The notes beneath the pieces are model-generated. The model was not told the DNA's origin. It did no database searches and saw nothing but the letters and a program-made list of their open reading frames with translations. A program made the position numbers and the translations under genes. A stretch of DNA of 64,000 nucleotides from Alligator mississippiensis (taxonomy: Eukaryota; Chordata; Crocodylia; Alligatoridae), in NCBI RefSeq assembly GCF_030867095.1, contig NC_081835.1, positions 40,345,892 to 40,409,891 of the forward strand. Reading direction: 5' to 3'. Every line of letters begins with the position of its first letter. Positions within the stretch are counted from its first letter, which is position 1. Positions 59,401 to 64,000 of the stretch are shown piece by piece.

Positions 59401-59620
59401 AAACACAAAACTCTAAAACTCTTGGTTCAGAGATGATACCTTTTATTAGACCAACTAAGAAAATCACAAAAAAAACAGAACAAGAAACCCAGAAATCCCT
59501 AAGTCGTCATGTGCCCAAAAGCTTGCAAAGAAAGATAATTTTTTTGCGATGTCTTCGTTGGTCTAATAAAAGGTATCATATCTCTGATCCAAAAGTTTTA
59601 GAGTTTTGCATTTCTTTTAG
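59401..59620. repeat. Fold-back repeat with arms of about 50 bases
   Basis: The left arm (about 59405-59455) carries AAAACTCTAAAAC, CAGAGATGATACC and TTTTATTAGACCAAC. The right arm (about 59556-59611) is its reverse complement with one or two small gaps. The loop is about 100 bases. It is followed by TCAGACCAACATGGCTAC, part of the same known interspersed repeat. The same core occurs at 80-260. Confidence 0.8.
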
Positions 59621-59649
59621 TCTCAGACCAACATGGCTACCGAATACAT

Positions 59650-60540
59650 CCCTTTTACATAATGCATTTACTCTAAGATGAGGTTTTTCCCTCCAGTCAG
59701 CATGGGGAAAAATGTACCCTCATCTTATATTTGCACACAAAGTGGAGGGGGGAAACAGGTGGCTGCTGCAGCTCTGACCCTGGCTCTGAAGCCAGGTTGG
59801 GGCCACAATCAAACCCACAGCAGCCTCCTGCTGCACCCCACTCCACTTACATTCTGCAGCTGCTGCATTCACCAACTTACTGTCAGGTGCTAGGTATCTC
59901 CCAGGCCCAGAATACATGGAAACATTTTGCCCTGCCTAGCCAATCAGCACCAGCAACACTGCTGCACTGTCTACCTGGCCAATCAGCAATGTCAACACTA
60001 CTACATGGCCAAACAAGGCCCAAGCTTCTACCTGCTGTACTCTGGAAGCAGCCTAAGCAGCATCTGACTGTGTGGATCGGGGCAAAAACTGAGGGGGGGG
60101 GAGGGGAGTGGCAGGGGGGTAGGAAGGCTGCAAGGGAAAGAAGTGAGTGGGGCAATGGGCAAGGGGGCCATCTGACCCCCCCCCCCAACTGTAGCAGTGG
60201 GGCAGGGATTCAAGACAACCCCCCCAACACTTAAAATTCTATACCTGGAAATTATAATAAATTTGTACATTTTCCATATAGAGGATCTAACAATTATGGG
60301 GTCATCTTCAAGTAAATACAGTAGATGTACTCTCCACAGACCTTGCTGCAAAGGTACTTGTAAACAGAAGACAGAACTGGACTCTCAGAAATTACATACC
60401 ATAAAGTTGTGCGAGTCACACCTCTGTATGCATGCTTCTGGGAATCAGATCCTGGTAGACAAAACACTGAACCCTCTTACAGTCTACAGCACTATCTGGG
60501 AAGCCATGAGCCCCCTTGAACAAAACTGAAATCAGCTACT
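59650..60540. other. No gene recognised; C- and G-rich patches
   Basis: Includes G-rich 60091-60118 and C-rich 60177-60186 patches and a short imperfect inverted repeat (AAGATGAGG at 59675 and CCTCATCTTA near 59720) that could be the end of a DNA transposon. No coding signal. Confidence 0.4.
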
Positions 60541-60559
60541 CTCACGTGTATGAGCAAGC

Positions 60560-61015
60560 ACCCATTCATTAATGGCTTCTTCAAAGGCATTGGGTATTGG
60601 CTGCATCCAAGACTGGGGAGCATGCTGGGACCAAACCCAGAGGTCCCTGGCTAGAGGGTCTTGCCCCTCCACTCAGGATCTAGGTCAGGAAGGAATTTTA
60701 CCCTATGGTCAGACTGGCACAGACTGACTGTGGGGATTCTGCTTTCCTCTCTGGCAGAGGGCATGGTCCTCTACTGGGATCCCTTGAACATATATTAACA
60801 ACTTTTTATAGAAGCAGGGCATTGGCTGCTGTGGTTTCCCTGTTTTACCTGGGGCAGGTTAGGATGTTATGGCTTGTGTTGCATCAGAGGTCAGTAATTT
60901 TAGGAAAAGTTTAGATTATGGATTTGTATATGATGGTTTGGATGGAGAAGCAGAGTGAGTTGGACTAGATGACCTCTGAAAGTCCCTTTCAGCCCTACTT
61001 CCCTATGATTCTATA
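60560..61015 (+). mobile_element. L3/CR1-like LINE 3' region
   Basis: Reads GGATCTAGGTCAGGAAGGAA, TTCCTCTCTGGCAGAGGGCA and the tail GGACTAGATGACCTCTGAAA with CCCTATGATTCTATAATT. Same family as 48205-48770. Confidence 0.8.
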
Positions 61016-61323
61016 ATTAGACACATCAGTTTTTTTCAAGGGCCTCTGTAAATTCCCACTTGCACAAATGTAGATGTACATACATTTGGAAACCTTTCAA
61101 AAGCACAGCAGCTGTTGTGTTCTAATTGTTGTGTGTGAACAAACAGGGAACAATTCAAATGTAGCAAAACTTGTCCACCTTCAAACCTGGTGGAAGCAGT
61201 TTGCACATAATATTTAGAACATAATTGCTGCTGCCCTTTGTCCTCCTTCCCCTTCATTTTGCAAGTGGTCTAAACATACATATGCTACACCTTAATAAGT
61301 AATGTGCTTAGGTGGAATTTAAG

Positions 61324-61958
61324 TAGGGGTGCGAAGCTTTGCTGGCTGTTTCATTTCGACACTGTTTCAACTCGTTTCGAGCTTGAAACAGTGAAATCAA
61401 AATGAAATGAAAGGCTTTGAAACAGCCTCAAAACGAAATGAGGCCGCTTCCCTCAGCTGGGTTCAGTTCCCCAGCACTGGGTCCCAGGCAGCAGGAGCAC
61501 TCTCCTGTCAGCTGGGGCAGATTGGGGGCTGCCCGCACCCCCGGGAGGGCTGCGGAGGCGCTGCCCAACTCCTCCAGGAGGTGTGGGCCCCTGATCTGCC
61601 TGCCAGATCACAGGATGCTGTTCCTGCTTCCCAGCTCCTGCTCGTCAGCAGCTTGAGGTGCAGTTTCCTAGAAACCCCTCAACCTATCTCTTTGAACCTT
61701 GGCAGGCTTCATGCCCTCAAAAAGGGCTAGCATCCCTGCAAGTTTCATCAGAATCAGGCAAGAAATGACAAAGTTATAGGCTCTTTTGTGCTTCCCCATT
61801 ATAGCTTATTGGCAAAACATTGAAACAGTGTCAAAACAGTGAAACCGTTTCAATGAAACGGAACAGAACAGTGCTTTTGAAATGAAACGAAACTTGAAAT
61901 GAAACTGTTCAGTCAAAATGGAAGTTGAAGCAGAAAGCTGATGTTTCTCACAGCCCTA
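61324..61958. mobile_element. Non-autonomous hAT-like element, 635 bp, perfect target duplication
   Basis: Starts TAGGGGTGCGAAGCTTTGCT and ends, reversed, TAGGGCTGTGAGAAACATCA. Identical 8-bp duplications AATTTAAG lie at 61316-61323 and 61959-61966. GTTTCA/TGAAAC-rich arms match 44613-45307 in the opposite orientation: CTGGCTGTTTCATTTCGACA against CCGGCTGTTTCTTTTTGACA reversed. Confidence 0.88.
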
Positions 61959-62336
61959 AATTTAAGTGCCTGGGGGCCAACCTTTTTGGCAGCTGTGTCA
62001 CAAATTAACCCCGCACCCTCCCCAAGGGTCTCTGATCCCTTTCCCTTGCCCAATCTGCTGTCCAGCTTTCTGCTTCCTGCCTGATGCTCCCTGCCTGATC
62101 TGATGTCCTGCTTTATGCTTGCCACCCTGTCTACCACTGTACTACCAGTCCCCTCTCTGATCTACCACATGCTACACATAAAGGGTGCCTGTGCCTCCCA
62201 TGGCACCTGTACCATAGGTTGGCCACCCCAATCTAAGTAATCCTACTGAGGTACATACATATCCATTGTCCAGCTTCCAGTACCTGTGAAGTATGCAGGA
62301 TAAAATATACTGCTGTGTGCCTTTAAGGTTACTGTG

Positions 62337-63397
62337 TGTACCCGTTAGGCCTCGACCAGCCATTCCCAACCAACTCGTGAACAGTTACTCTTGTCCTGCT
62401 TCTGTTTTTTCTTGGGTACCTTCACTGAATGAATGTCTCCTCCCCAGGGAAGCTCCCTGTACTTGCCTGCCACATCGAGCCATTCTGTTTAAGAGTAGAA
62501 GGTTCCCTCCAGGGTGGGACTTGATGGGACATGTTGTCTGTGGATGTTCTTGGGGCTCCACCTTCCCTACATACCTTTCATATGCCAACTAGCTGGACTT
62601 GTCTTGATGTTGGTCTGGCCAAGTGTGTTGAGCACCGGCCATGTGGTGAGGTCCCGATATGGGTGACCTGATCGTGACGTCAGGCTACAAGCCACCTGTT
62701 CTTCCTTGATCCCTTCCTCAGGGTCTGGCCTCTGTGCCCAGTGATGACTGTTAGGCTTCTTTAAAATATCCCCGCCTGAAGTCCCCAAGGGCCCCTGATC
62801 CCTCAGCCCCAGCGTGCAACTGAAGGCCTCTCTCCAGCCTCGGGGGGGGGGGGGGGGAAACAAAAACAAACAAACAAACAAACAAACAAACAAACACACA
62901 CAAAGAAACTCCAATGAATGCTTCAGGGAGGGAGTGCTTCCCTTCCCTACTCACGCTTCCTGAGTGTTGTGTTGAGTTTGGTCCCACAGAGTCCTTCTAA
63001 GCTCGCTTGCCTGGTGAAACCCTCTTTGGGACTCTGTTCTTAGTCCTGTCCTGGAGGCGTGCCTGGCCCTGCTGGCTGGTGCAGACAGCCACCTCCCAGC
63101 TGTTGCTCCCTGGCTTCTCTCTCTCCTTGCTGGCTTTTATTGGAGCCAGCTGGCGCGTCTTGATGACTCATCACCCCACGCCAGCCAGCTCCAACCGCGT
63201 TAATAAGCGGCTGGGTGAACCATGCGGGCAATTTCCACAGCTGCTTTCATTCTTTGGCCTCTGTGCCTGTGGTAGTTAAGTTTCTTTTTATTTCGGGGCT
63301 TTGCAAGGCGTTCCTTCAGGGCTGTGGCATTTCACCAGTGCAGTTCTGGCCCCTGGGAAGTGGACTCCCTCCCCATGTTTCTTGTCGCCTTGTGACA
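62337..63397 (-). mobile_element. Solo LTR, 1.06 kb, perfect 5-bp duplication
   Basis: Forward ends TGTACCCGTTAGG and GCCTTGTGACA give a TG...CA element, flanked by identical CTGTG at 62332-62336 and 63398-63402. On the minus strand it starts TGTCACAAGGCGAC. CCAATAAAAGCCAGCAAGG lies near 63140 and could be the TATA-like promoter element. It contains a G16 run (62842-62857) and a CAAA run (about 62860-62900). No coding region remains. The 5-bp duplication fits Ty3-type elements and many retroviruses. Confidence 0.75.
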
Positions 63398-63402
63398 CTG
63401 TG

Positions 63403-64000
63403 ATTAATTTCAGAGACAAAGCCCATCATGTTATGCACTCTCACTGGCCACCTACTAGAAGAGAAGCAGCAATGCAGCTTGGAAGGACTACTTGTCCTCT
63501 TTTGATCTTGGTCAAAACATGGAACAATCAGGACTGCCTCAAATGAGATATCTATTTATAGCCAGGGTGGGCTATCCAGCAAAATGTGGACTGTGGCACT
63601 GCTCTCAAACATAATTTTAAGAAATCAGATGCTGAAACAAGACAAGTATTTGGTTAAGTAATGCACCAAAGTCCACCTGGCTGTTCCACATACCTCAATA
63701 TAGGCAATATAATATGCCTGATATAAGTTACAGTTACAGCAGTAACTTAGGTGGAATGCGTACTTTAGTCTCTAGGCTTCACCTACAATTTCATATAGCT
63801 ATACAATACAAGGCAATTTGTGTTTAAAGACTGGCATTTTTCTCTACAACTATTAACAGCTAGAGAAGCCTAAAGAGTGTTAAATAATGGTAAATAAAGA
63901 AAGAAGGGTAAATAGACCTATACAGGTGGCAGGTGAACTTTAAAAGATGTAGCTGACAAGCCTCAGGTCTCTAGATGCACTGAATAGCTCAGAATTGCAG
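63403..64000. other. RHOA upstream intron, nothing recognised
   Basis: AT-rich DNA without a readable exon. The first RHOA coding exon (P-loop, switch I) is not here on either strand. Confidence 0.5.

Noticed and set aside
62860-62900. CAAA repeat as a possible LINE poly(A)-like tail
   Set aside because: It sits inside an LTR with clear ends, next to a G16 run, and no LINE sequence adjoins it.
58275-64000. First RHOA coding exon (P-loop GDGACGKT, switch I)
   Set aside because: Not found on the minus strand in this interval. The exon phases require it upstream, so it is outside the window.

Overview
This is nuclear DNA from a vertebrate, most likely a non-avian sauropsid; a crocodilian fits best, a turtle is possible. 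The evidence is the mix of repeats: many CR1 LINEs, some long with large reading frames, typical sauropsid CR1 tails ending in tandem copies of an ATTCTATG-like unit, plus hAT and Harbinger DNA transposons, a Tx1-like LINE and solo LTRs. The species call is inference.

The only cellular gene I can support is RHOA, on the minus strand. Three coding exons are visible: 58154-58274 (codons 53 to 92 plus one base), 39017-39147 (rest of codon 93 to codon 136) and 21997-22170 (codon 137 to stop). Their lengths (121, 131 and 174 bp) and phases leave exactly 156 bp (codons 1-52) for a first coding exon, which must lie beyond position 64000. The protein ends in a CLLL prenylation box. A 3' UTR of about 1.1 kb follows, with three AATAAA signals at 21370, 21250 and 20891. 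The intron between the last two coding exons is of the rare GC-AG type.

Everything else is intronic or downstream and is mostly transposon-derived. Region 1-20.8 kb, downstream of RHOA: two-ORF Harbinger remnants (1.3-4.6 kb), a nearly open CR1 (4.9-7.5 kb), a solo LTR inside a CR1 tail (9.3-10.8 kb), a second long CR1 (10.8-13.2 kb), low-complexity repeats, and three hAT elements (17.7-20.6 kb). Intron 22.2-39.0 kb: an old minus-strand CR1 broken by nested DNA transposons (23.3-29 kb), a near full-length CR1 with both ORFs (32-36.2 kb), and a Harbinger fragment split by a Tx1 piece (36.9-37.9 kb). Intron 39.1-58.2 kb: an hAT element with a perfect 8-bp duplication (40.9-42.3 kb), a Tx1-like LINE carrying another hAT (42.5-47.2 kb), a CR1 with a solo LTR inside it (48.8-51.2 kb), and a pair of related hATs that share one outer target-site duplication (54.2-56.8 kb). 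Upstream intron 58.3-64 kb: two more hATs, a fold-back repeat, an L3/CR1 tail and a solo LTR.

The most notable observations are the GC donor, the possible composite hAT macro-transposon, and inverted hAT copies that bracket one RHOA exon. No operon, CRISPR array or bacterial system is present, and I saw no convincing novel protein-coding gene.
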